This document shows, piece by piece, positions 33,892 through 41,869 of a DNA stretch of 64,000 bases (the first letter of the stretch is position 1; every line of letters starts with the position of its first letter). Source of the DNA: JALZCH01 sp036400075 (GTDB lineage: Bacteria; Acidobacteriota; Blastocatellia; Pyrinomonadales; Pyrinomonadaceae). Location: positions 24,510-88,509 of the forward strand of contig DASWLV010000081.1 in NCBI GenBank assembly GCA_036400075.1, in the 5' to 3' direction. Under the pieces are notes generated by a model. It did no database searches. It was not told where the DNA came from and saw nothing but the letters and a program-made list of their open reading frames with translations. The position numbers were made by a program, and so were the translations under genes.

Positions 33892-34398
33892 GAATTTCTC
33901 CCACTTCTAAATTAAGTAACGACCTTGTGAATGTGTTTTTGTAGGAAATCAAATAATAAGCAATAAAATGCGTTCTATAAATCAAAACCGCTCAGTAACT
34001 GCGTATCAAAAATACTGGTTTATGAAACAATGGATTGTTTCATAAACGCCCCTTTTTGAGACAGCTAAAACCTTTGTAAAACTGTTTCAAAAGTACACGT
34101 TTTTGAGATATGCTAATTGTTGAATTATTTGTTTTTAAGTACGAAACCGCGATCCCCTGTTTTCGCAGTTTGTCTCATAAGCCGTCTCATAACTAAAATC
34201 CCAAAAACGTATGGCTTTTGAGACACTTTTTGAAAGAGGTTTTTGGAACAACTAACAAGTCTGAAATTCATCTTGAAAATTTGTCTTAAATGACAGCCTT
34301 AAAGGCAAAAGCAGTTTAATGCCCGGAGGCTACTACATTTCCTACTACATCGTGTTTTTAGTTTGTTGTTGAAAAATTACTGAAATGCCGATAAATAT
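33892..34398. other. Repeat-rich spacer upstream of the beta-helix gene
   Basis: 507 bp, no gene. It holds a perfect hairpin TTTATGAAACAAT / ATTGTTTCATAAA (34019-34045) and several GTCTCA / TGAGAC words: 34035-34062 (partner of the left flank), 34170-34190 (GTCTCATAA twice) and CTTTTGAGAC near 34216. The density of this one motif suggests several copies of a small decayed repeat. Confidence 0.6.
34035..34062. repeat. GTCTC repeat, right flank of the beta-helix gene
   Basis: Reads TTGTTTCATAAACGCCCC then TTTTTGAGAC. Its reverse complement matches 31609-31636 at 26 of 28 positions, so the two copies are in inverted orientation around the 2.2-kb gene. Confidence 0.8.
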
Positions 34399-34473
<75 letters not shown>

Positions 34474-35297
34474 GCTTTGATTTTATTTAGGTTATCGAGT
34501 TGTAAAAATTGCTGATAGATTAGAACCGCACCGTTTGATAAAAACTCATTACAATTTCCAATACACTATTTTGATAAAAAACAGTGATTATTCAGCAAAA
34601 TTAAACTCATTTGTATCAAGGAACAGTAACGAAAAACCAGTTGTCTCGTTTAAACCGTTAATTATGCCGAGAGAGCGGTAAATTTGCAAGCGTCACTACA
34701 TTCTCATTACAAACCCTTAGTGAATTAAATGCTAAAGCGTTTTTGCGGGATTTTAGTTGAATTTAAGTTACATCTTCGGGAGAATATCAAAAACATTATT
34801 GAATTATCAATTTATATTTTACTTATAATGAAATACTAAGTGCCTTCCAATCAGGAACGTTCTAAATTAAATCAGCCAACTGTCCCACACAAATTGTTTC
34901 CTTTAGGTAACAATCTTATCGTCTAGCGAAACCACGAATTCAATCTCGATATTAGAGATGATTTGGATGATTAATCTTTTTCAAAAGTTAGTTAGAATGT
35001 TGCGAAATGATGCGCAGGCGTGATTGAAATCCGGTCGCCGGATAGTAGATGTTGTCTTTTTAACTAAGTGGCATATTGTTTGCTATCGTCAAAAACATTA
35101 ATGATTTAGGAGAACTTAAGGAACGCCGAAAAGTTGAGAATGTCTCGTCAAACAATGAATTTAATTGATTAGTTTTTTACGTTACTTTTATTTTCATTTG
35201 GAATCGTACTCTGATTATAGTTTTTCTGAATTCAAGCATTTTAATGAATTTCAACCCGGCTTAAGAAAACATTACGAATCGGTATTGTGAAAATAAA
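34474..35297. other. Long AT-rich spacer without a recognisable gene
   Basis: 824 bp between tRNA-Cys and the Ig-like gene. No open frame with coding-like codon use, no tandem array. A small CCGGTCGCCGG palindrome near 35030 is the only GC-rich spot. It is presumably the leader and promoter region of the downstream gene plus relic sequence. Confidence 0.5.
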
Positions 35298-36440
35298 ATG
35301 AAAAAACTGTTCCTTTCGCTCACTGAAGTACATGCTCAATTATTTATCGGCAAATTAACACTAGCTTTAATCTTAGTTCTGTCGGTTGTAGGTCATACTA
35401 ACGCATGAGGGACTAATTCAATCCCATTAGACGTTAGCAATCTCAGTTTTACTCCGACAACCATTGATACAACCAATAGCTCACAAATTGTGACCGTGAC
35501 GATTCGCGCTACAAACACTGTTACAGATGTTAAGCGCATTTTCGTTAGATTCCGAAGCCAGACAGGAAACCAATTTGTTTATACTTCGATGGACAGCCAG
35601 AACCGTATTTCCGGCGATGGCAGAGACGGATATTATCAAGCGGGAGCAACGTTTCCTCAGTACAGCAAGGCTGGAAAGTGGTATGTTTTTGAAATTACTG
35701 CATTTGATAACTTAAACAACTACAGTAATTTTTCTTACAACAATATTCTGGCGCGTAATTTCCCCACTGAATTACAGGTTATAAATAATAATGAAGATAC
35801 AACTCCTCCTGAGATAGCAGATTTCAGTTTCACACCATCTGCTATTCATACAGCTAACGGTTCACAGGATGTCACCGTCACTGTTCGAGTTACAGACGCA
35901 AAAGCGGGCGTTAGGGCGAGTAGTGTTAGTGTAGGGTTTGCCATCCCTAATCAAGATTTTGTGTATGGTGTTTCGATGAACCGTATTTCAGGTGATGACA
36001 AAGACAGAATTTATAGAGGGGTTCTAACATTAGGTCCAAATACGCCTTCAGGAGTTTATGATGTTCACGTATTTGTGTCCGATGCGCTTTTCAATTACAG
36101 GTCTCTGACGGCATCTGAGCTTGCTCAACGCGGTTATCCCTCTCAGTTGCCAGTCAATATGTCAGCCTCGATTGCGTCTGTTTCAATCAGCGGACAAGTA
36201 TTAACAATAAAAGGTCGAGGCGTATCAAAAGCTGTAGTTAGCTTGACCGAATTAAACGGTAATGTGAGATTTGCCTCTACTAATCCGTCCGGTTATTACC
36301 ATTTCAATAATGTCAAAGTCAGTGAGACTTATAATTTGGAAGTAAAACACAAACAGTACAGCTTCGCTCCGCAAGTTTTGTTTGTTGATGGACAATTGTC
36401 TAATTTGAACTTTACAGAAAATAACAAATCGGAAAATTAA
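35298..36440 (+). pseudogene. Secreted Ig-like protein with an in-frame TGA at the signal-peptide junction
   Basis: One frame runs from ATG 35298 to 36440 with a single stop, TGA at 35406-35408. Codons 1-36 encode a signal peptide (FIGKLTLALILVLSVVGHTNA); the TGA is codon 37, exactly at the cleavage site. After it comes a mature protein of ~343 residues: a beta domain (LDVSNLSFTPTTIDTTNSSQ), a repeat of it (IADFSFTPSAIHTANGSQDV) and a C-terminal carboxypeptidase-regulatory-like domain (VSISGQVLTIKGRGVSKAVV) akin to that of the beta-helix protein. Without readthrough only an unexported internal product from GTG 35490 could be made. A recent nonsense mutation (from TGG or CGA) is most likely; readthrough or a sequencing error are alternatives. 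Confidence 0.75.
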
Positions 36441-36534
36441 ATTAACATTGACTTTGTAAGATAATTTTTCGCGTATTTTTTATTACTAACCTCCGGCTAT
36501 ATCACTCGACTTTGACCCGGCTTTGAAAAAGCGT

Positions 36535-36602
36535 AAGGCTAATGCTAAAGGGGAAAGTTTTAAAATTATAATTTTAAAACTTTCCCCTTTAGCATTAGCC
36601 TT
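36535..36602. repeat. Perfect 68-bp palindrome with no loop
   Basis: AAGGCTAATGCTAAAGGGG through ATTA (34 bases, 36535-36568) is followed directly by its exact reverse complement (36569-36602); I checked every base and found no mismatch and no spacer. It ends ten bases from the 3' end of tRNA-Gly and may terminate that tRNA or the upstream gene. Loop-free palindromes this long are usually unstable in cells. Confidence 0.9.
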
Positions 36603-36611
36603 TAAAATCTT

Positions 36612-36687
36612 TGGAGCGGGAAACGAGGCTCGAACTCGCGACCTCAACCTTGGCAAGGTTGCGCTCTACCAACTGAGCTATTCCCGC
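36612..36687 (-). tRNA. tRNA-Gly (anticodon GCC)
   Basis: Acceptor GCGGGAA / TTCCCGC, discriminator T, encoded CCA. D-arm TAGCTCAGTTGGTAGAGC. Anticodon stem-loop CAACC-TTGCCAA-GGTTG gives GCC. T-arm GAGTTCGAGCCTC. Confidence 0.96.
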
Positions 36688-36942
36688 CCGTCGCAAAATG
36701 TAATTCTACAAAACGAAACAAAATTGTCAAGCGTGCCTTAATTAGTCGTTTTTTGATTTAATTTTCGCGCAATTCACCTGACAAAAAAATTACAAAGCAT
36801 ATTACATATTTTAGCGTCGTAAAATCGTATAATTTCATCATAGAAGGGCTTGTGAACAAGCCTTGTTTTCTTGCAGAGCCTTCAATGAAGCAAGTTAAAG
36901 TTAAAAAGCGTTTGTTTTGTTGATTTATAAAGGATTATTACA

Positions 36943-38115
36943 ATGGATTTTGCAACCAAAGAGATTTTCAAACGTTATGCCAGCATTTTGGTCGGACGAC
37001 CGATTTCGCCGGTTTTCCTCAATATTCTGGTCACATCCGTGTGCGATATGCGCTGCACGCATTGTTTTTTCACCGAAGAATTGGATGACCGCAATCGCAA
37101 AAAACTGCAAATGAAGGCGGACGAAATCGCGCGCATTTCCGAAACATTGGGCGGCAACCTCGGCGTTTTGGTGCTAGCAGGCGGCGAGCCTTTTACTCGC
37201 AAGGATTTGCCGGAAATCGTGCGCTCTTTTTACGAAAACAATAAGCTCGATTCGGTTTATCTGATGTCGAACGGGCAAATTCATCAGCGCATTTTCCCGG
37301 ATGTGACGCGCATTATGGAAGAATGCCCGAATTTAAATGTAACGGTCGCGCTCGGAATTGACGGAATGCAGGAAGCGCACGAAAAAATTCGCCGCAAGCC
37401 CGGTTCGTGGGATAAAGCGATTCACACGGCGCGGACTTTGCAGCAAATGAAAAAGGAGCAGTTTCCACGCCTTAATATTCAAACCTGCACGTGCGTGATG
37501 CGCTCGAACGAGGACACGATTTTCGATTGGTATGACTTTTTGAAGCACGATTTGAAACCGGACAAAGTGAATATAAACTACATTCGTCCGCCGTCAGCCG
37601 ATCCGAATGAATTGAATTTCGACCACAAGCGTTATACCACTTTGTCGAAAATGATTCTGGACGACACGAAAAACGCGGCTTTAAAAAACAATTACGGGGG
37701 CGAATCCGGCTTTTTCAAGGCGGCGGTTGATATTTATATGCACGATGTCATCGCTAAAACCAAAGAAGAACAAAAAGCACAGCTTAAATGTTACGCCGGG
37801 AGCGCGGGCGCGGTGATTTACGACACGGGCGCGTTGTCGTCGTGCGAAAACAAAAAGGATGTTTTGAATCTGCGCGATTACGATTGGAATTTTCAAGCCG
37901 CCTGGCGGACTAACGAAATGAACGCGCGCCGCAAGGAAGTTTCGGCGGGCTGTTACTGTACGCACGAATCGAATTGCTATTATCCGTCGCTGCCGTTTAA
38001 TGCCGGGCATTTGCTTAAAATCAAAGGTCTCGAAGGCAAGCTGAAAAAAGCCGCCAAACAGCTTCTCGAAACCGAGGCGCGGGAGACAGCCGAAGGTGTA
38101 GCAGTGAAAGCGTAA
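36943..38115 (+). CDS. Radical SAM protein with C-terminal Cys cluster (SPASM-like)
   Basis: 390 residues. The 4Fe-4S triad is C34, C38, C41 (TSVCDMRCTHC), followed by the SAM-binding GGEP at LVLAGGEPFTRKDL and the strand NVTVALGIDGMQEAHEKIR. The C-terminal part has further cysteines (LKCYAGSAGAVI, SSCENK, GCYCTHESNCYY) typical of an auxiliary cluster or SPASM-type domain. The reaction is unknown; relatives modify peptides, lipids or cofactors. The next gene on the strand, 94 bp on, is a lipid-type glycosyltransferase, so the pair may act in cell-envelope glycolipid synthesis. Confidence 0.88.
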   Translation: MDFATKEIFKRYASILVGRPISPVFLNILVTSVCDMRCTHCFFTEELDDRNRKKLQMKADEIARISETLGGNLGVLVLAGGEPFTRKDLPEIVRSFYENNKLDSVYLMSNGQIHQRIFPDVTRIMEECPNLNVTVALGIDGMQEAHEKIRRKPGSWDKAIHTARTLQQMKKEQFPRLNIQTCTCVMRSNEDTIFDWYDFLKHDLKPDKVNINYIRPPSADPNELNFDHKRYTTLSKMILDDTKNAALKNNYGGESGFFKAAVDIYMHDVIAKTKEEQKAQLKCYAGSAGAVIYDTGALSSCENKKDVLNLRDYDWNFQAAWRTNEMNARRKEVSAGCYCTHESNCYYPSLPFNAGHLLKIKGLEGKLKKAAKQLLETEARETAEGVAVKA

Positions 38116-38209
38116 TTTGTCCGTTTCGGTACTGACTTTGAAAAGCACGAATGACATGCTTGTTGCTCGTGCTTTTTAATGAAATTTGGTAAATAAGCGT
38201 TTAATTTTA

Positions 38210-39397
38210 ATGTCTCAACCAGCGCCCAAAATTCTGATTATTTCGTCCGACACCGGCGGCGGTCACCGCTCGGCGGCGGCAGCGCTTGTCGAAGGCGTCA
38301 ATCGTTTTTGGAACGGGCAATCGGCGATTGTGCGCGTCGTTAAAGCGGTGGAAGAATCGCATCGAATTACAGGGCGTCTGGTCGGTGTTTACAACTGGGT
38401 TTTGCGGAACAAACAGCATTGGATGAAATATATTTATTGGGCGATGAACCGTTTTCGCCCCGAAACGCGGGAGTTTTTTCATCGGCGCTGCATTGGTTTT
38501 GTTCGTGATTTGTTTGAAAAATGGTGTCCGCACGTCATCGTCAGCGTTCATCCATTGACGCAGCACCTTTTCGGGCGCGTTCTTCGTGAACTCGGTTTGC
38601 AGAATACCGTTCCGCTTGTGACGGTCGTGACCGATCCCTGCTACGGTTTTTGGAAAGGCTGGGCGTGCGATGACGTGACGCTGTATCTGGTCGCCAACGA
38701 AGATGCCCGGAGGCAGTTGATTGATTACGGCGTCTCGGCGGACAAAATCAAGATTTCGGGAATGCCCGTGCATCCGAAATTCCATTTTGCCGACGAAAAG
38801 GACGCGCAAGCGGCGCGAACCGCTTACAATTTAGACCCGGAAAAATTTACGATTTTTGTCAATGCGGGATTTGTCGGCGGCGGAAATATCCCGCAGATTT
38901 TCAGGGAATTGGTGCGCGGCGAGTTGGATGTGCAGGCGATTTTCCTTGCCGGAAAAAACGAAGAGCTGCGCAAAGAAGCCGAGGAAATCGCCAAGCAAGC
39001 TAAATTCCCCGTGCGCGTCATCGGTTATTCGGATGAAATCGAAAAGCTGATGCAATCCGCAAACGTGATGATTAGTAAATTAGGCGGTTTGACGACTTTT
39101 GAAGCTCTCGCCTGCCGTTTGCCGATTATCGCTGATGCGACTACGCCGCCGATGCCGCAGGAAGCCGGAACAGTTAATTTAATCAAACTGCGAGGCGCCG
39201 GAGTTCTTTTGGAAAAAGCGACGGACATCGTGCCGATGATTCAAAATCTGCTCGCCGATAAAAACAAATACGAAGCAATGCGCGAAGCGACAATCGGGCT
39301 GGCGAAACCAAACTCGACAAAAATGATTGTCGAAGAAATCGCCGCGCTTCTGCCTGCATTCAAAGAAAACCCGATTCAAACCGCGAAAGCCGCTTAA
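38210..39397 (+). CDS. Glycosyltransferase of the MGDG synthase / processive diacylglycerol glucosyltransferase (GT28) family
   Basis: 395 residues from ATG 38210 (the frame is open from TTG 38186). The family hallmark ILIISSDTGGGHRSAAAAL is followed by a helical N-domain, and PHVIVSVHPLTQH, LVTVVTDPC, VANEDARRQLIDYGV and ISGMPVHPKF as in MGDG synthase and UgtP. The C-domain has the UDP-sugar site: FVGGGNIPQIFREL and KLGGLTTFEALACRLPIIA. It probably transfers a hexose from UDP-sugar to diacylglycerol at the inner membrane, making a membrane glycolipid. Confidence 0.88.
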   Translation: MSQPAPKILIISSDTGGGHRSAAAALVEGVNRFWNGQSAIVRVVKAVEESHRITGRLVGVYNWVLRNKQHWMKYIYWAMNRFRPETREFFHRRCIGFVRDLFEKWCPHVIVSVHPLTQHLFGRVLRELGLQNTVPLVTVVTDPCYGFWKGWACDDVTLYLVANEDARRQLIDYGVSADKIKISGMPVHPKFHFADEKDAQAARTAYNLDPEKFTIFVNAGFVGGGNIPQIFRELVRGELDVQAIFLAGKNEELRKEAEEIAKQAKFPVRVIGYSDEIEKLMQSANVMISKLGGLTTFEALACRLPIIADATTPPMPQEAGTVNLIKLRGAGVLLEKATDIVPMIQNLLADKNKYEAMREATIGLAKPNSTKMIVEEIAALLPAFKENPIQTAKAA

Positions 39398-39436
39398 ATT
39401 GTTTTCTCCGATTTTTAAGATTTCGTTAAATGTAAT

Positions 39437-40054
39437 TTATTCCTCAATTTCAGGCGGAAACTCAACGCGGTCGAAAATGTCGGCTAATTTAAAACGGCAA
39501 TTTATCGTTTCAACTGTGAAATCAGCGGCTAAACCGGAATATCGGTATAAAGTCCAACCGCCGTCAGCCTGTCGAATATAATGCTCGACAAGCGGCTTGT
39601 CCTGCGAAACCAGAATGTAATCGGTTAAGGTCGGATTCCAATTTCCATAACGCAAAAACTTCTCGCCTCGATCAAATTGTTCGGTTGATTCGGACAAAAC
39701 TTCAAAAATCACCGACGGATTTAAAATCACGTCGCGGTGTTCATCCAAATACTGCGGCTCTCCGCAAATCACAACCACATCCGGGTAAGAAAACATTCCC
39801 TTTGTCGAACGCGGCTTTTGCGGCAAAGAACCGCTCCGAATCTTTGTATCTTTAACTCTTCCCTGATACTTTGAACCTTTTAATTGCTCGTAAAGCAACC
39901 CGGCAATATTAAAACAGATTATTCCATGCGCGTCGGATTCGCCCGCCATCAGATAAATTTCGCCGTCGAGATATTCGTAGCGTTCGTCCTCGTTGCGGTC
40001 AATATTGAGATAATTCTCAATCGTATAAACAAATTTTGTTTTCGGAAAAACCAT
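39437..40054 (-). CDS. Uma2-family (PD-(D/E)XK) nuclease-like protein
   Basis: 205 residues. The Uma2/DUF820 pattern is clear: YEYLDGEIYLMAGESDAHG, then YPDVVVICGEP, the catalytic-type NPSVIFEVLSESTEQFDRGEK, YILVSQDKPLVEHY and WTLYRYSGLA. The fold is a restriction-endonuclease type; biochemical function is unknown for most members. It lies six bp downstream of the HD-GYP gene on the same strand, so it is probably the last gene of the signalling run, an odd partner for c-di-GMP enzymes. Confidence 0.85.
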   Translation of the reverse strand: MVFPKTKFVYTIENYLNIDRNEDERYEYLDGEIYLMAGESDAHGIICFNIAGLLYEQLKGSKYQGRVKDTKIRSGSLPQKPRSTKGMFSYPDVVVICGEPQYLDEHRDVILNPSVIFEVLSESTEQFDRGEKFLRYGNWNPTLTDYILVSQDKPLVEHYIRQADGGWTLYRYSGLAADFTVETINCRFKLADIFDRVEFPPEIEE

Positions 40055-40060
40055 AACCTG

Positions 40061-41326
40061 TTAATTTGCAACAAGGGTTAATCGGGTTGTCGGGCTGATT
40101 TCATTCAAAGCGTTTTGCAGAAGCGGCGCGATTTGTTCGGCTTCGCAATAATTTTTGCCGAGCATTTTCAAAATTCGCTTGCGTTTTGTTTCGCCGTTTA
40201 ATTCTTTAAGCCACGCGCTGCAAAACGCCGTCACGAGTTCCGGCGTAAATTGCCCGCCGACGTTGCGCTGCAAGTCTTCGATAACTTCATTTGCCGCGCG
40301 GCGGCGTTTATAAGGTCGGTCGGTCGTCATCGCGTCGAACGAATCGGCGAGCGTGACGATTTTGGCGATGTAAGGAATCTCGTTGTCACGCAGATTTTCG
40401 GGATAACCGCGCCCATCCAACCTTTCGTGATGATATTTAGCGGCAAGCGGGACTTCGGCAAACGGGTGTTCAATCGGCGCAAGAATATTGTAGCCGACGG
40501 TCGTGTGCCTGGTCAGCGCGGCAAATTCCTGTTCGGTGATGGCGCGCGGGGCATTGATAATGCTGCTGTCAACGACGAGCTTGCCGACATCGTGCAGATA
40601 ACCGGCAACAGCCACGCCCTGCACGCGCTCTGCGTCATAGCCCAATTCTTCGGCGATAATTTCGCTGTATTTTCCGACTCTTTGCGAGTGTCCTTCGGTG
40701 TATTTGTCTTTGCAGTCAATCGCCGCGGCAAACGATTCGACCGTAGATTTGTAAGTAAATTGCAGAGTTTGATAAAGCTGGAAATTTTCTTCCGCTCGTC
40801 GTTCAAGCTCCGTTAACATATTGCGCTGAACGATTCCGACGGCGATGTGGCGAGCCATCGCGCAAATGATTTCTTTGTCTTCGGCGGAAAACCGCTCGCC
40901 GCTCGCTTTTCCGCCGAGCAGAATCAATCCGATTAATTCATCACGAACCACGAGCGGCACGAGCAGTTCGATTTCGTTGACGACCAGAATCGAAAGATTG
41001 TCTTTGACAAACGGCGTCCAATTTTCGGCGTGCGAATTGATTTCGATTGCGTTTAAACCGGCGTCGAGAAATTCGCGTTCGGCTTGGCGGCTGAGAGAAA
41101 ACGCGAGCGGAAATTCATCGCCGAGACCGCGCACGGCGAGAAAATTTAGTTCTCCCGAAAAACGATTAAATTTCGCCACGCCGCCCCGCATAATCGCCAG
41201 ACTGCCGACCAGCAAATGCAAGCTGGTGCGAATCATTTTCTGGAAATCAAACGCGCCCGTTATTTCCTGCCCCAATTCAGCGAGCGCCGCAAAAGTATGT
41301 ACGAGTTTATGATTCTGTTCAGCCAT
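40061..41326 (-). CDS. GAF-HD-GYP c-di-GMP phosphodiesterase
   Basis: 421 residues. GAF domain ~16-170 (MARHIAVGIVQ at its end), short coiled coil, then HD-GYP ~185-390. H245-D246 are the catalytic pair (YLHDVGKL) and G307-Y308-P309 complete the signature (HHERLDGRGYPE); KIVTLADSFDAMTTDRPYK is also standard. HD-GYP enzymes hydrolyse cyclic di-GMP to GMP. It is five bp downstream of the STAS gene, so a partner switch and a phosphodiesterase are translated together. No transmembrane segment, so it is cytoplasmic. Confidence 0.95.
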   Translation of the reverse strand: MAEQNHKLVHTFAALAELGQEITGAFDFQKMIRTSLHLLVGSLAIMRGGVAKFNRFSGELNFLAVRGLGDEFPLAFSLSRQAEREFLDAGLNAIEINSHAENWTPFVKDNLSILVVNEIELLVPLVVRDELIGLILLGGKASGERFSAEDKEIICAMARHIAVGIVQRNMLTELERRAEENFQLYQTLQFTYKSTVESFAAAIDCKDKYTEGHSQRVGKYSEIIAEELGYDAERVQGVAVAGYLHDVGKLVVDSSIINAPRAITEQEFAALTRHTTVGYNILAPIEHPFAEVPLAAKYHHERLDGRGYPENLRDNEIPYIAKIVTLADSFDAMTTDRPYKRRRAANEVIEDLQRNVGGQFTPELVTAFCSAWLKELNGETKRKRILKMLGKNYCEAEQIAPLLQNALNEISPTTRLTLVAN

Positions 41327-41331
41327 TTTGT

Positions 41332-41703
41332 TTAGGAAACAGCAATTTGAAATGAGTTTATTGCCGCCGATTCATCTTTTTCCAGACGAACGTGGCGCGC
41401 GAGACCGAGCATCTCGAAAAGCTCCGCCGTATGTTCGTTGATTTCGGTAAAAACCAGATCGGCGTTTGTTTTTTTCGCCGCGTCAATAATTCCCAGCAGA
41501 ATCGAAACGCCGATGCTGTTCACAAATTGAGTGTCCTGGAAACTAACTACCAGAGCGAGGCAGCCCGCATCGAGCAAATTTTGCGCCTCACGCTCGATGC
41601 GCTCGCCGGTCAGTTTGTTTAAATAATCTCCGGCGTAAATTACGCCGATGTTTCCCTCACGCCTCGAACGAACGTTGATTAAGCTTCCCGTGTCTTTATT
41701 CAC
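41332..41703 (-). CDS. STAS-domain anti-sigma factor antagonist
   Basis: 123 residues, SpoIIAA/RsbV type. The phosphorylatable serine is S63 in the conserved loop (DTQFVNSIGVSILLG); the preceding strand CLALVVSF and the last part AELFEMLGLARHV are also typical. Such proteins bind an anti-sigma kinase when unphosphorylated and release the sigma factor. Its likely kinase partner is the HATPase-containing protein encoded 160 bp upstream on the same strand. The next gene (HD-GYP) begins five bp downstream. Confidence 0.92.
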   Translation of the reverse strand: MNKDTGSLINVRSRREGNIGVIYAGDYLNKLTGERIEREAQNLLDAGCLALVVSFQDTQFVNSIGVSILLGIIDAAKKTNADLVFTEINEHTAELFEMLGLARHVRLEKDESAAINSFQIAVS

Positions 41704-41742
41704 AAAAAAAGAGGTTTCCTTTCGACGCGCCTATTTTACATT

Positions 41743-41869
41743 AAATAGTTCGTTGTTCGTAGTTCGTTGTTCGTTGTAAATCGCTAATTAACGTTGTCGC
41801 TTGAATTTTAAACGATTCTTGAAAGAGAAGTCTGCAACGAACAACGAACTACGAACAACAAACTATTTC
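41743..41869. repeat. Inverted heptamer repeat (GTTCGTT family) between ATPase and STAS genes
   Basis: Left arm (41743-41780): AGTTCGT, TGTTCGT, AGTTCGT, TGTTCGT, TGTAAAT. Right arm (41834-41869): CAACGAA, CAACGAA, CTACGAA, CAACAAA, CTATTTC. The arms are reverse complements around a ~53-base loop. The TAG stop of the ATPase-HATPase gene (41865-41863) comes from the right arm. Confidence 0.9.

Noticed and set aside
35406..35408. TGA as a selenocysteine codon
   Set aside because: The position is at a signal-peptide cleavage site of a structural protein; no SECIS-like hairpin directly follows and no selenoprotein family fits.
36523..36741. 72-codon plus-strand open frame
   Set aside because: It consists of the 68-bp palindrome plus the antisense of tRNA-Gly.
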